A stretch of DNA of 13,824 nucleotides from Opitutia bacterium (lineage in GTDB: Bacteria > Verrucomicrobiota > Verrucomicrobiia > Opitutales > Coraliomargaritaceae): contig JABJQI010000076.1 of NCBI GenBank assembly GCA_018663485.1, positions 1 through 13,824 of the forward strand, written 5' to 3'. Position 1 is the stretch's first letter. Each line of letters starts with the position of its first letter. The notes under the pieces are model-generated. The model did no database searches and was not told the DNA's origin. It was given only the letters and a program-made list of their open reading frames with translations. A program made the position numbers and the translations under genes. This document shows, piece after piece, positions 1 through 7,784 of the stretch.

Positions 1-294
1 ATCCACTGAGATGGCAAAGTCAGTCTGGTGCGATTCGCGATTTTCGGCAGCCATTGGACTGATGCCTAGGCGACGCAATTGATGCCCCAGCATCGGCACG
101 CAGATCAGGCCCCGCGCATGCAGCGCCATCTGGTTAACCGCTTGCGGTGTCACCTTTTCGGCTGCCATTATCAAGTCGCCCTCGTTCTCACGAGACTCGT
201 CGTCGGTTACGATTACCATCTTACCTTCGGCGATATCGCGGATGGCGGATTCAATACTATCGAAGGCTTCTGAGTGCTTCTGTGCGGTCGTCAT
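1..294 (-). CDS. ribB: 3,4-dihydroxy-2-butanone 4-phosphate synthase, N-terminal part (ribB or ribBA)
   Basis: The reading frame is open from ATG at 294-292 to the left edge and gives the first 98 residues. Seen: DDESRENEGD at residues 31-40, then LIMAAE, ARGLICVPM at 60-68, and a region ending HQTDFAISVD. These match the conserved N-terminal part of DHBP synthase, whose acidic DDE-RENEGD loop binds Mg2+ and ribulose 5-phosphate. The enzyme converts ribulose 5-phosphate to 3,4-dihydroxy-2-butanone 4-phosphate plus formate in riboflavin synthesis, in the cytoplasm. The gene is cut by the window, so I cannot tell whether it is a single-domain RibB (about 200 residues) or a RibBA fusion with GTP cyclohydrolase II (about 400). 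There is no Shine-Dalgarno sequence before the ATG. The gene is divergent from the phosphoesterase gene. No FMN-riboswitch-like consensus was seen upstream. Confidence 0.93.
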   Translation of the reverse strand, partial: MTTAQKHSEAFDSIESAIRDIAEGKMVIVTDDESRENEGDLIMAAEKVTPQAVNQMALHARGLICVPMLGHQLRRLGISPMAAENRESHQTDFAISVD

Positions 295-354
295 TATCGG
301 CAAGTTACGATGAATCGGATTGGAGTCCAGCACGTAGCGTCAACAAAATGGAGA

Positions 355-410
355 TGGGAGACTTGAGGTGGGAGACTTGAGGTGGGAGAGCTGAAACTTG
401 AGACTTGAGA
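355..410. repeat. 14-bp tandem repeat, purine-rich
   Basis: The unit TGGGAGACTTGAGG occurs exactly at 355-368 and 369-382. A degenerate copy follows at 383-395, and further ACTTGAG heptamers lie at 396-402 and 403-409. The + strand is almost all purine apart from the CTT core. It looks like a minisatellite produced by slippage; no function can be read from it. Confidence 0.85.
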
Positions 411-437
411 ATCGAGGTGAGGAATGAGTTTTTGACT

Positions 438-488
438 CTTACTCGTAATCCTAATCTTACTCGTAATCCTAATCTTACTCGTAATCCT
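438..488. repeat. 18-bp tandem repeat, about 2.8 copies
   Basis: The unit CTTACTCGTAATCCTAAT occurs exactly at 438-455 and 456-473, and the first 15 bases are repeated at 474-488. The copies are identical, which suggests recent expansion or gene-conversion-like upkeep. Its sequence is unrelated to the 14-base repeat lying 28 bases to the left. Confidence 0.9.
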
Positions 489-569
489 CCTTAAATTTTT
501 CCCAAGGGGTGATTCATCGCAGATTTGCATTCGCAGTCATCGCGATTTTACATTTCTTAAAGGGTAACG

Positions 570-1535
570 ATGCCTCATTTAACCACAGGAACCCCCGAGC
601 ACACTGCGCTGCAGGCGCTGGCCGAACGTATGGGCGCGGCCGAATTCACAGCGCGCCTGCGAGCGGAGCGCCAAATGCGCGCGCGGCGCGGCGTGGGGCA
701 CAGTCGAGGCTGGTTTCGCTTTGAGCATTACTGGGATTTTTATGGCGTGATTCGAAGCTGCTTAAAACTGACTGGTTTGTGGGCGCGGGCGCATCGCAAT
801 TACTTTGATATACAAGTCGTACGCAATGAGGTGGTGTTGGCGCGCCTGCCGGCCGCATTTGATGGCTTTACGATTTTGCAACTGACGGATCTGCATGCCG
901 ATCTACACCCGGATTTTTCAGCCGCGGTGCGGCGCGTGATTGCGCCTCTGCAGTACGATGTGATGGCCCTCACTGGCGACTTTCGCACCTGCACTTACAG
1001 TGATCACTCAGGCGCGGCGGAGGCGACTATTGAGATGTTAAAAGCGGTCGAGGTGCCGCGCTACGCCATTCTCGGCAATCATGACTCATTGGCTAAAGTG
1101 CCCGTGTTGGAAGCGGCCGGTATACAGTTTCTGTTGAATGAGCATGCAGTGCTGCGGCGTGGCGACGCGGCGCTGTATTTGGTCGGCATCGACGATCCGA
1201 GTTTTTACAAGAGCCATAATTTCGAGCATGCGCTCGCTGGTGTGCCCGATGATGTCTGCAAGGTGTTGCTATCGCACTCGCCAGAAACCTACCGTGCCGC
1301 GCAACAGTTCGGCTTCGATTTCCTGATGGCGGGGCACACGCATGGCGGGCAAATTTGCCTGCCGGGTGGCCGGGTGCTGGTGCACGACCGCAGTGCGCCG
1401 CGCCACGTCCTTTCGGGCGTGTGGCGCGAGGGCCCGTTGCAGGGCTACACCAGTCGCGGCACGGGCGCGTCCGGCTTGCCCGTGCGGCTCAATTGTATGC
1501 CGGAAGTGACGCTGCATGTTTTGCGTTGCGGCTAG
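570..1535 (+). CDS. Calcineurin-like metallophosphoesterase, YkuE/LpxG type
   Basis: The 321-residue protein carries the full dimetal phosphoesterase signature: D107-x-H109 in LQLTDLHAD, GD at 136-137, GNHD at 169-172, a metal-binding His at 236 in LSHSPE, and GHTH at 255-258. The region before the catalytic domain (about residues 75-100, ending LPAAFDGFTILQLTDLH) is typical of the YkuE/YaeI group, which also includes LpxG, the chlamydial UDP-2,3-diacylglucosamine hydrolase of lipid A synthesis. The substrate therefore may be UDP-diacylglucosamine, but the sequence alone does not settle this. Residues 1-50 are rich in Arg and Ala with no signal peptide or clear membrane span, so a cytoplasmic or membrane-peripheral protein is likely. 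The start is fixed by an in-frame TAA at 558-560, and AAAGGG at 559-564 is a modest ribosome site. The gene is followed after 32 bases by hrpB. Confidence 0.9.
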   Translation: MPHLTTGTPEHTALQALAERMGAAEFTARLRAERQMRARRGVGHSRGWFRFEHYWDFYGVIRSCLKLTGLWARAHRNYFDIQVVRNEVVLARLPAAFDGFTILQLTDLHADLHPDFSAAVRRVIAPLQYDVMALTGDFRTCTYSDHSGAAEATIEMLKAVEVPRYAILGNHDSLAKVPVLEAAGIQFLLNEHAVLRRGDAALYLVGIDDPSFYKSHNFEHALAGVPDDVCKVLLSHSPETYRAAQQFGFDFLMAGHTHGGQICLPGGRVLVHDRSAPRHVLSGVWREGPLQGYTSRGTGASGLPVRLNCMPEVTLHVLRCG

Positions 1536-1553
1536 GCAGCGGGGCTGCACTGC

Positions 1554-1559
1554 TGGAGG
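1554..1559 (+). promoter_or_regulatory. Ribosome binding site deciding the hrpB start
   Basis: TGGAGG lies 8 bases before the ATG at 1568. It decides the start: the frame is open further upstream to an ATG at 1355, but that part runs inside the phosphoesterase gene, and homology to HrpB begins only after 1568. Confidence 0.8.
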
Positions 1560-1567
1560 CTGTGTCT

Positions 1568-4123
1568 ATGTCTGATTCTCATTTAATCTTGCCGATTCAT
1601 GCCGTTGCGGAGCAGATCGTGGCTGGTCTGGCGACTCATGGGCGGATGGTGCTGAGTGCGCCGACCGGCTCGGGCAAGTCGACGCAGGTGCCGCAGATTC
1701 TAATCGATGCGGCGCAGGTTTCGGGCGAGGTGGTGGTGCTGCAGCCGCGGCGTTTAGCGGCTCGACTGCTTGCCAAGCGCGTGGCGCAGGAGCGCGGCTG
1801 TAAGCTGGGCGAAGAGGTGGGCTACCAGATACGGTTTGAAAATGTGGTGGGGCCGAACACGCGGATCCGATTTGTGACCGAAGCGATCCTGCTGCGGCAG
1901 ATTTTACAAGACCCCACGCTGAAGGGCGTCGGCGCGGTGGTGTTTGATGAATTCCATGAACGTCACCTGACGAGTGATCTGAGTATTTCCTGTGCATTGA
2001 AGTCGGTGCAAACCGTGCGGCCGGATCTAAAAATCGTGGTCATGTCGGCGACGCTGGATGTTGATTTGTTGGAGGGCTATTTGCAACCGTGTGCACGGGT
2101 GGAAGCGTCCGGGCGTATGTATCCAGTGGAGACACGTTATATGGGCGCGGCGCTGAATCGCGATGCGGCGCCTGTGTGGTCGCGCGCGGCGGCGGCGTTT
2201 CGCGCTGCGGTGCGTGAGGGGATCGAGGGCGATGTGCTGATCTTTATGCCGGGTGCGTTTGAGATTCGTAAAACGATCGAGGCGGTCGAGGCCATGCCGG
2301 AAGCGCGTGCTTACGAGGTGCTGCCGCTACATGGTGAACTCTCGCCAGATGCGCAGGATCGAGCAGTGTCGTCGGGCGGGCGCTGCAAGGTGATCGTATC
2401 GACCAACGTGGCGGAAACGTCGATCACGATCGAAGGCGTGCGGGTGGTGATCGATGGCGGGCAGGCACGTATCGCGCGTTATGATGCGCGGCGTGGGGTG
2501 AATTCGATTTTGGTTGAGCCGATTAGTCGTGCCTCGGCGGAGCAGCGCACGGGGCGTGCGGGCCGCACCGGGCCGGGCACCTGTCTGCGGCTGTGGAGTG
2601 AGGCCGAGCATGCCGCGCGAGCCGAGCGCGATGAGGCGGAGGTGAAGCGCGTCGATTTGTCGGAGACCTTATTGCTGTTGGCGGCGGCGGGTATTTCGCA
2701 GCCCAAGACCTTTGCATGGTTTGAGCTGCCAGAGCCGAAGGCACTCGCAAGAGCACATGATTTGTTGCTGGATCGGGGGGCCTTGAATGCGGAGGGCGCA
2801 ATTACTGTGATGGGCCGCAAGATGGCGGGCTTCCCGTTGCACCCACGTTATGCGCGCATGTTGCTCGAGGCGGATCGTCGCGGCGTGTTGCCGGAAGTGG
2901 CGCTGATCGCGGGCTTGAGCCAAGGGCGCTCGTTTTATCGGGTGTCGCGCGATGCGCGTGTGCGCAAGGAGCAGCTCCGACAGGTCGAAGATCAGGCCGA
3001 CCAGCGGTCGGATTTCTTTGTGCAGTTGCAGGCCTGGCATCTGGCGCGGGCGGCGAAGTTTAATGCGAACGCCTGTGGTGTGCTGGGGATTCATGGCGGC
3101 TCGGCGCGGCAGGCGGGCGATACGGCGCGGCAGTTATTACAGCTTGCGCAGCGACAGGGCCTAGACACGCGCGAGGCAGCCTTGCCGGATGAGGCGGAGC
3201 GGATTGCTAAATGTTTGCTCGCGGGTTTTTCGGATCACTTGGCCAAGCGCAATGATACGGGCACGCGGCGTTGCCGTATGGTGCATGGGCGCTCGGGCGA
3301 GCTGCGCCGCGAGAGCGTGGTGGATGCGCCCTTATTTGTGGCTGCCGAGATTGAGGAGCGTGAAGTGCGCAGCGAAGTGACGGTGTTACTTGGTATGGCG
3401 ACGGCGGTCGAGTTCGCCTGGTTGGAGGAGTTGTTTCCGGATGATTTTTCGGATGGTAATCAGACGACGTATGATCCGAGCCTGCGCCGGGTGGTGGCGC
3501 GCAGTGAGCGGCGCTTTCGCGATTTGGTGTTGTCCTCGACGGATCAGGGCGAGCCGGATCTGGATCGTGCGGCAGAGCTGCTGGCTGCGGAAGTGGTGGC
3601 GGGGAATTTAAATTTAAAGGGCTGGGATGCGGTGGTGGAAAACTGGATACTACGGGTGAATTTCGTAGCGCGGCATTGCCCCGATGCGGAGGTGCCTGAG
3701 ATCGATGAGGAGGCGCGGCAGTTGTTGGTCGAGCAGATTTGCCACGGTGCACTGAGCTATAAAGAGATTAAGGATCGGCCGGTGTTGGCGACGGTGCAGG
3801 AATGGATTAGCCCTGAGCAGCATTACTATATCGATACCTATGCACCAGCAGAGATGGAGCTGCCGCGGCGGCGCAACCCGGCGAGGATCCGCTACGAAGC
3901 AGATGGCCGGGCGTTTATCGCATCCAAGTTGCAGGACTTTTATGACGTGCCGGGGTCCAGTTTGATCGTGGCGAATGGCAAGGTGAAGTTGCTGGTTGAG
4001 TTGTTGGCGCCGAATCAACGGCCGGCACATCTGACCGATGATCTAGACGGCTTTTGGGCCGGCGTATATCAGCACGTGCGCAAAGACCTGGCAGGCCGTT
4101 ATCCGAAGCACGAGTGGCGGTAG
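1568..4123 (+). CDS. hrpB: ATP-dependent DEAH-box helicase HrpB
   Basis: The 851-residue protein has the order of a DEAH/RHA helicase: motif I APTGSGKST (31-39), Ia QPRRLAARLL (59-68), motif II DEFHER (127-132), motif III SAT (160-162), motif V STNVAETSIT (278-287) and motif VI QRTGRAGR (326-333). The DEFH form of motif II is the hallmark of HrpB. After the helicase core come the helicase-associated domain (WFELPEP region) and the HrpB C-terminal domain, ending in RYPKHEWR as in the family. E. coli HrpB has about 810-820 residues, so this one is complete. HrpB is a cytoplasmic, probably RNA-related, helicase whose precise role is poorly known, although it has been linked to mRNA processing and membrane-associated functions in some bacteria. 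The gene probably shares a transcript with the phosphoesterase upstream. Codon use is strongly G/C-ending. Confidence 0.95.
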   Translation: MSDSHLILPIHAVAEQIVAGLATHGRMVLSAPTGSGKSTQVPQILIDAAQVSGEVVVLQPRRLAARLLAKRVAQERGCKLGEEVGYQIRFENVVGPNTRIRFVTEAILLRQILQDPTLKGVGAVVFDEFHERHLTSDLSISCALKSVQTVRPDLKIVVMSATLDVDLLEGYLQPCARVEASGRMYPVETRYMGAALNRDAAPVWSRAAAAFRAAVREGIEGDVLIFMPGAFEIRKTIEAVEAMPEARAYEVLPLHGELSPDAQDRAVSSGGRCKVIVSTNVAETSITIEGVRVVIDGGQARIARYDARRGVNSILVEPISRASAEQRTGRAGRTGPGTCLRLWSEAEHAARAERDEAEVKRVDLSETLLLLAAAGISQPKTFAWFELPEPKALARAHDLLLDRGALNAEGAITVMGRKMAGFPLHPRYARMLLEADRRGVLPEVALIAGLSQGRSFYRVSRDARVRKEQLRQVEDQADQRSDFFVQLQAWHLARAAKFNANACGVLGIHGGSARQAGDTARQLLQLAQRQGLDTREAALPDEAERIAKCLLAGFSDHLAKRNDTGTRRCRMVHGRSGELRRESVVDAPLFVAAEIEEREVRSEVTVLLGMATAVEFAWLEELFPDDFSDGNQTTYDPSLRRVVARSERRFRDLVLSSTDQGEPDLDRAAELLAAEVVAGNLNLKGWDAVVENWILRVNFVARHCPDAEVPEIDEEARQLLVEQICHGALSYKEIKDRPVLATVQEWISPEQHYYIDTYAPAEMELPRRRNPARIRYEADGRAFIASKLQDFYDVPGSSLIVANGKVKLLVELLAPNQRPAHLTDDLDGFWAGVYQHVRKDLAGRYPKHEWR

Positions 4124-4134
4124 GGCTAATAGGT

Positions 4135-4154
4135 GGCAACGACGGAGCGTTGCC
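4135..4154. repeat. Palindromic hairpin (REP-like or bidirectional terminator)
   Basis: GGCAACG (4135-4141) and CGTTGCC (4148-4154) form a perfect 7-pair stem around ACGGAG. The hairpin sits in the 41-base gap between the convergent ends of hrpB and uppP. No T-run follows on either strand, so an intrinsic terminator is not proven. The composition resembles the dispersed intergenic palindromes seen in Verrucomicrobiota, from memory and unchecked. Confidence 0.6.
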
Positions 4155-4164
4155 CTCCACTGAT

Positions 4165-5181
4165 TTACTTGATCAGCGCAAAGATCGCGATCGCTAGGGC
4201 GATGCGATACCAAGCGAACACTGCGAGACCATGCTTACTAAGGTAACCGACTAGCCATTTGACCGCGAGTGCGGCTGCGATGAAGGCGACGATGCAGCCC
4301 ACCAGGACGGGGCCGATGTTGAGGGCAGCGAGCATTTCGGAGCCGTCGGTAAGGAATTTATAAGCTGAGGCGGCGCTGAGCGTGATCAGCCCCAGCAGAA
4401 AACTAAACTCTGCGGCGTGCGCGGGCGAGAGTCCTGCGAGATAGCCGCCGACGATGGTTGCCATCGAGCGACTGGTGCCGGGCCACATGGCAAAGCATTG
4501 GCAAAAGCCAATCATCACCGACTTGCCGAGAGTGAGCTCGGTCAGGCCAGGGCCGTCTTCGGGGGGCACGGCGCCTTTGTTGCCGTGCTGACGCCAGCGC
4601 TCGACGATCAGCATCACGAAGGCGCCGACGATGAGAGCACCGGCGACGGCAAAGGTATTGTCGCCAAGTGCGGATTCGATCAGGTCATTAAGTAATAAGC
4701 CGAGTACGGCGGCGGGAAGGAAGGCAGCAATCAGGTTGATCGCGAGTTTGAGTCCGTTGCGGTCTTTGCCGAGGCAGCCGAGAATCAAAGTTAGGATGGT
4801 GCGCCAGTAGAGCAGCACCACGGCGACGATCGCACCAGCCTGAATGACGATCACATAAGCATAAGCGGCGTCGCCGATCGTGTAGGGGCGTAGCTTGCCA
4901 GCGTCGTCTTCGACTAGGATCGGTGTGCCGCTCTGGTCGGTCATCGGTGCGTCGCCATCAAGGCCTAGCAGTGCGTTGGCAATAATGAGATGGCCGGTCG
5001 AGGAGACGGGCAGGTATTCGGTGAGACCTTCGACCAGTCCGAGGATGACGGCGTCTGAATAGCTTAAGCCTTCAGAGCTTGAGGGTGCTTGCTGGGAAGC
5101 GGCGATGCTTAGCTCAGCACCATGTGCGAGCGAGCCGATCAATAAATAAAGGGCTAGGATGAGGGTTCCAGTTCGTTGCAT
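4165..5181 (-). CDS. uppP: Undecaprenyl-diphosphatase UppP (BacA)
   Basis: This 338-residue polytopic membrane protein dephosphorylates undecaprenyl pyrophosphate to the monophosphate carrier used for peptidoglycan and other surface glycans. Both family signatures are present: EGLTEYLPVSSTGH at 51-64 (catalytic Glu and Ser/His) and PGTSRS at 234-239 (catalytic Arg). Hydrophobic helices fill most of the rest, for example 104-125, 146-163, 177-193, 256-273 and 289-311. It is longer than E. coli UppP (273). The excess is a signal-peptide-like N-terminus (residues 1-22, hydrophobic core then AHGAE) and an insert of roughly 25 residues at 80-105, after the first signature. The start is secure: a TAA lies in frame four codons upstream and there is no other Met before residue 80. 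No Shine-Dalgarno sequence is seen. The gene is convergent with hrpB and divergent from trpD. Confidence 0.95.
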   Translation of the reverse strand: MQRTGTLILALYLLIGSLAHGAELSIAASQQAPSSSEGLSYSDAVILGLVEGLTEYLPVSSTGHLIIANALLGLDGDAPMTDQSGTPILVEDDAGKLRPYTIGDAAYAYVIVIQAGAIVAVVLLYWRTILTLILGCLGKDRNGLKLAINLIAAFLPAAVLGLLLNDLIESALGDNTFAVAGALIVGAFVMLIVERWRQHGNKGAVPPEDGPGLTELTLGKSVMIGFCQCFAMWPGTSRSMATIVGGYLAGLSPAHAAEFSFLLGLITLSAASAYKFLTDGSEMLAALNIGPVLVGCIVAFIAAALAVKWLVGYLSKHGLAVFAWYRIALAIAIFALIK

Positions 5182-5315
5182 CGTGGCAAGTTACTTGGAT
5201 TTGCGTCTAATGGAAGACGTAATGTGGGTCGCGGAGATTTTCTATTTTGATGGAGTTCGGCTTTTAGCTTGAGATTCAAGTAGGAAGTCATTGCTTTTTA
5301 CGGGAAATCCTTCAC
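5182..5315. other. Divergent intergenic region uppP / trpD
   Basis: This 134-base spacer must hold promoters for both genes. It contains a short palindrome, CTTGA-GAT-TCAAG, at 5268-5280, and a 20-codon open frame at 5210-5272 with one Trp codon. Neither is strong enough to call an attenuator or an operator. Confidence 0.5.
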
Positions 5316-6374
5316 ATGCAAGTACTCAAACCATTTACAGATATTCTAAGCGCAGGTGTCGACCTTGAGGCCGATCAGGCGACCGTAGTTGCCGAACTTT
5401 TGATTCGCTCGGAAGTGTCTGCGACTTCGAAACGCGAGTGTCTGCTGGCCTTGGCGCAGAAGGGGGAAACCGCGACCGAGGTAGCGGCGTTTGCGCATGC
5501 CTTTCGTGAGCATGCAGTGGATCCAGGCGTGGACGAGTGGGCTAGTCGTGCGATTGATGTGTGTGGCACGGGCGGTGATGGCTCAGGCACGTTTAATATT
5601 TCGACGGCGGTTTCGTTTGTCGTGGCTGCGGCGGGCGTCCCTGTGTTTAAGCACGGCAATCGCTCGATTACTTCGAAGTGTGGTAGTGCGGATTTAATGG
5701 AAGCGCTTGGCATTCGCCTGGATGCCCCGCATGAGATGCTGCGTGAGTCGCTGCATGCGTTGAATTTTGGTTTCTTTTTTGCGCCAGCATATCATCCGGC
5801 GTTTAAAGAGATCATGCCTGTGCGGCGTGCCTTGGCGGAAGAAGGGCAGCGCACAATTTTTAATTTGTTGGGGCCTTTAATCAATCCTGGTCGACCTGCG
5901 CATCAATTGCTGGGGGTGTTTTCTGAGGCCTGGGTGCAACCGTTGGCAGATGCGCTTGGTGAGCTTGAATTGTCGGCAGGGCTAGTGGCGCATGGTCGGC
6001 CTCAAGTAGGCAGTGCATTGGATGAGTTGAGCTGTGCGGGGCAAAATTTTGTAGCGGGCTTTGGCGCTCTGGCGTCGATCCCAAAGACCTTGAGTCCCGC
6101 GGATGCTGGCCTGAGTGCCTGTGAGTTTTCTGATTTAAGCGGTGGCGATGTCGCCGATAATTTAGCCACGATGCATGCGTTACTGAGTGGCGCTGCCGAT
6201 GCGGTGCCCACTGGTTTGCGAGATAGTGTTTTGTTGAATGCGGGGGTGGCGCTGTGGATCGCGGGTGCGGCTTCGAATGCAGTAGCAGGAGTGGCGCAAG
6301 CGCGTGAGACCTTGCAAAGTGGTGCCGTCGCGCAGTGGTTGGGGCGAGCGAGTGAATTTTATAAAAAGGGTTAA
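5316..6374 (+). CDS. trpD: Anthranilate phosphoribosyltransferase
   Basis: TrpD transfers the phosphoribosyl group of PRPP to anthranilate, the second committed step of tryptophan synthesis, in the cytoplasm. The 352-residue protein has the normal family length. Seen: the PRPP-binding loop CGTGGDG at 83-89, FNIST at 93-97, KHGNRS at 112-117, GFFFAPAYHPA at 152-162, FNLLGPLINPGRP at 182-194, and the Mg2+-binding DE pair at 236-237 in LDELS. The N-terminal helical domain (1-75) precedes the large alpha/beta domain. No glutamine amidotransferase (TrpG) is fused to it, and no other trp gene is adjacent, so the pathway is split in this genome. No Shine-Dalgarno sequence lies before the ATG. glmM starts 17 bases after the stop, so both are probably co-transcribed. 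Confidence 0.95.
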   Translation: MQVLKPFTDILSAGVDLEADQATVVAELLIRSEVSATSKRECLLALAQKGETATEVAAFAHAFREHAVDPGVDEWASRAIDVCGTGGDGSGTFNISTAVSFVVAAAGVPVFKHGNRSITSKCGSADLMEALGIRLDAPHEMLRESLHALNFGFFFAPAYHPAFKEIMPVRRALAEEGQRTIFNLLGPLINPGRPAHQLLGVFSEAWVQPLADALGELELSAGLVAHGRPQVGSALDELSCAGQNFVAGFGALASIPKTLSPADAGLSACEFSDLSGGDVADNLATMHALLSGAADAVPTGLRDSVLLNAGVALWIAGAASNAVAGVAQARETLQSGAVAQWLGRASEFYKKG

Positions 6375-6378
6375 GTTT

Positions 6379-6384
6379 TAGGAG
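6379..6384 (+). promoter_or_regulatory. Ribosome binding site of glmM
   Basis: TAGGAG lies 7 bases before the glmM ATG, within the 17-base gap after trpD. It is one of only two clear Shine-Dalgarno sequences in the window, the other being that of hrpB; both belong to genes inside presumed operons. Confidence 0.75.
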
Positions 6385-6391
6385 TTTTATT

Positions 6392-7744
6392 ATGGGTAAA
6401 TATTTTGGCACAGATGGCATTCGTGGTCCTGTAGGTGGTGATTTAATTAATCTCGATGTGGCGTATCGTTTGGGCTCGACCTTAGGACGCTATTTAAAGC
6501 AGCTCAAACCAGAGCTGCCACTAAATGCTGTGATTGGGCGAGATACACGCTTAAGTGGGCCTGAGCTGAGCGATGCGCTCATACAAGGGCTTAATCAACA
6601 TGGCGTCTATGTGCATGACCTTGGGATCGTGCCCACGCCATCAATTGCGCAATCTTTGTTGGAGCAGCAGGCCGATATTGGTATCGCCGTGACGGCGTCG
6701 CACAATCCTGCCTCAGATAACGGCATCAAGCTGTTTGACGGTCGTGGCTGTAAATTCGATGACGTCGAAGAGTCTCGCATCGAAGCATTGCTCGATGCTG
6801 AGCCGTCGGCAGTAGCTGATTTGCCGATGGCTAAATCGTACCCTTTGGATGCCGCCGCTTATTATATTAACTATGCGCGGTCGTTAATGAATCAGAATTG
6901 CCTGTCGGGCTGGAAAATCGTGCTCGATCTTGCCAATGGCGCTGCTAGTAAGACAACTCCAGCGGTGTTTGCGCGTTGGGGTGCGGAGCTCATCCTGATT
7001 GGAGACAATCCAGATGGTGAGAATATTAATCAAGGCGTCGGGAGCGAGCATCCTGAACTGCTTGGTGCGGCGGTAGTCAAGCACGGTGCGAAGCTTGGCA
7101 TTGCCCATGATGGCGATGCTGATCGTTTGGTTGTTTGCGATGAGGCGGGCACGGTGGTGGATGGAGATGTTTTGCTCGGTCTATTTGCGGTCTATGCCTT
7201 GCGCTCCGGAGCACTGAAAAGTAACACGCTTGTTGCAACTATACAAAGTAACCTTGGCCTCGACCATGCAGTGCGCGATGCCGGCGGTAGGGTTGAACGG
7301 ACCGATGTGGGTGATCGTAATGTTGCGCAGAAGATGCGTGAGATCGGTTCGAATGTCGGCGGTGAATCCTCTGGTCATGTTATTTTCTCGGATTTTGCGA
7401 CCACGGGTGACGGCCTTCTGGCTGCGATTAAGTTGATCGATTTAATGTGCAAGACCAATAAGTCGTTGTCTGAATTGCGCCAAGAAATAGGCTTGTTCCC
7501 GCAAGCGACCTTGAATCTAGCTGTCGCAGAAAAGAAACCATTGGCGTCACTGAAAACACTCCGCGCGGTAGTCGCAGCTATTGAGAAGGACTTCGGTGAG
7601 GATGGTCGTGTGCTGATCCGTTATTCAGGAACAGAGCCGAAGTTGCGCTTATTGGTCGAGGGGAAGGATGAAAAGCGTGTGCTTACTGGATTAAAAGACT
7701 TGGAAAAAGCTGTTTTTTGCGATTTGGATGTAATCGTTCGTTAA
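6392..7744 (+). CDS. glmM: Phosphoglucosamine mutase
   Basis: GlmM converts glucosamine 6-phosphate to glucosamine 1-phosphate on the way to UDP-GlcNAc for peptidoglycan and lipopolysaccharide; it is cytoplasmic. The 450-residue protein shows the four expected elements: N-terminal YFGTDGIRG (4-12), the phosphoserine loop TASHNP with Ser103, the metal-binding loop DGDADR (240-245), the sugar-binding loop GGESSGH (323-329), and the phosphate-binding loop RYSGTEPKLR (410-419). Length and N-terminus distinguish GlmM from the longer phosphomannomutase/phosphoglucomutase group. The start has a good ribosome site at 6379-6384. The gene lies 17 bases after trpD and 40 bases before the TPR gene, with no terminator visible on either side, suggesting a trpD-glmM-TPR transcript. 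Confidence 0.96.
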   Translation: MGKYFGTDGIRGPVGGDLINLDVAYRLGSTLGRYLKQLKPELPLNAVIGRDTRLSGPELSDALIQGLNQHGVYVHDLGIVPTPSIAQSLLEQQADIGIAVTASHNPASDNGIKLFDGRGCKFDDVEESRIEALLDAEPSAVADLPMAKSYPLDAAAYYINYARSLMNQNCLSGWKIVLDLANGAASKTTPAVFARWGAELILIGDNPDGENINQGVGSEHPELLGAAVVKHGAKLGIAHDGDADRLVVCDEAGTVVDGDVLLGLFAVYALRSGALKSNTLVATIQSNLGLDHAVRDAGGRVERTDVGDRNVAQKMREIGSNVGGESSGHVIFSDFATTGDGLLAAIKLIDLMCKTNKSLSELRQEIGLFPQATLNLAVAEKKPLASLKTLRAVVAAIEKDFGEDGRVLIRYSGTEPKLRLLVEGKDEKRVLTGLKDLEKAVFCDLDVIVR

Positions 7745-7784
7745 TCCCCCCTGATTTTACGCGCATCAATATCGATTTAATATT

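Larger units (their letters stand above)
295..569. other. Divergent intergenic region with two tandem-repeat blocks
   Basis: This 275-base spacer lies between ribB (leftward) and the phosphoesterase gene (rightward). It must hold the promoters for both, but no convincing -35/-10 pair is visible. It contains a purine-rich 14-base tandem repeat and, 28 bases further on, an 18-base tandem repeat, both listed separately. No credible gene is seen. The minus-strand frame across it encodes a monotonous Arg-Ile-Thr-Ser-Lys repeat that simply reflects the DNA repeat. Confidence 0.85.

Noticed and set aside
315..343. Possible ribB promoter with TTGACG as -35 (minus strand, 343-338)
   Set aside because: No acceptable -10 lies 16-18 bases downstream (the best is ATCCGA).
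294..530. Minus-strand open frame of 78 codons across the ribB upstream region
   Set aside because: Its RITSK-type repeats are a direct translation of the 18-base DNA repeat; it has no ribosome site and ends at the ribB start.
525..553. Possible promoter before the phosphoesterase gene (TTGCAT ... TTACAT)
   Set aside because: The -10 matches the consensus at only three of six positions, so this is within chance in AT-rich sequence.
295..569. FMN riboswitch upstream of ribB
   Set aside because: Reading the minus strand, none of the conserved RFN blocks is present; the space is filled by tandem repeats.
1355..1567. 71-codon upstream extension of the hrpB frame
   Set aside because: It overlaps the end of the phosphoesterase gene, is Arg/Ala/Gly-rich without homology, and a good ribosome site precedes the ATG at 1568.
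3207..3752. 181-codon minus-strand frame opposite hrpB
   Set aside because: Its Pro/Arg/Ser/His-rich composition is that of an antisense shadow of a GC-rich gene.
5210..5272. 20-codon open frame before trpD, considered as a trp leader peptide
   Set aside because: It has one Trp codon only, no ribosome site, and no terminator/antiterminator pair follows.
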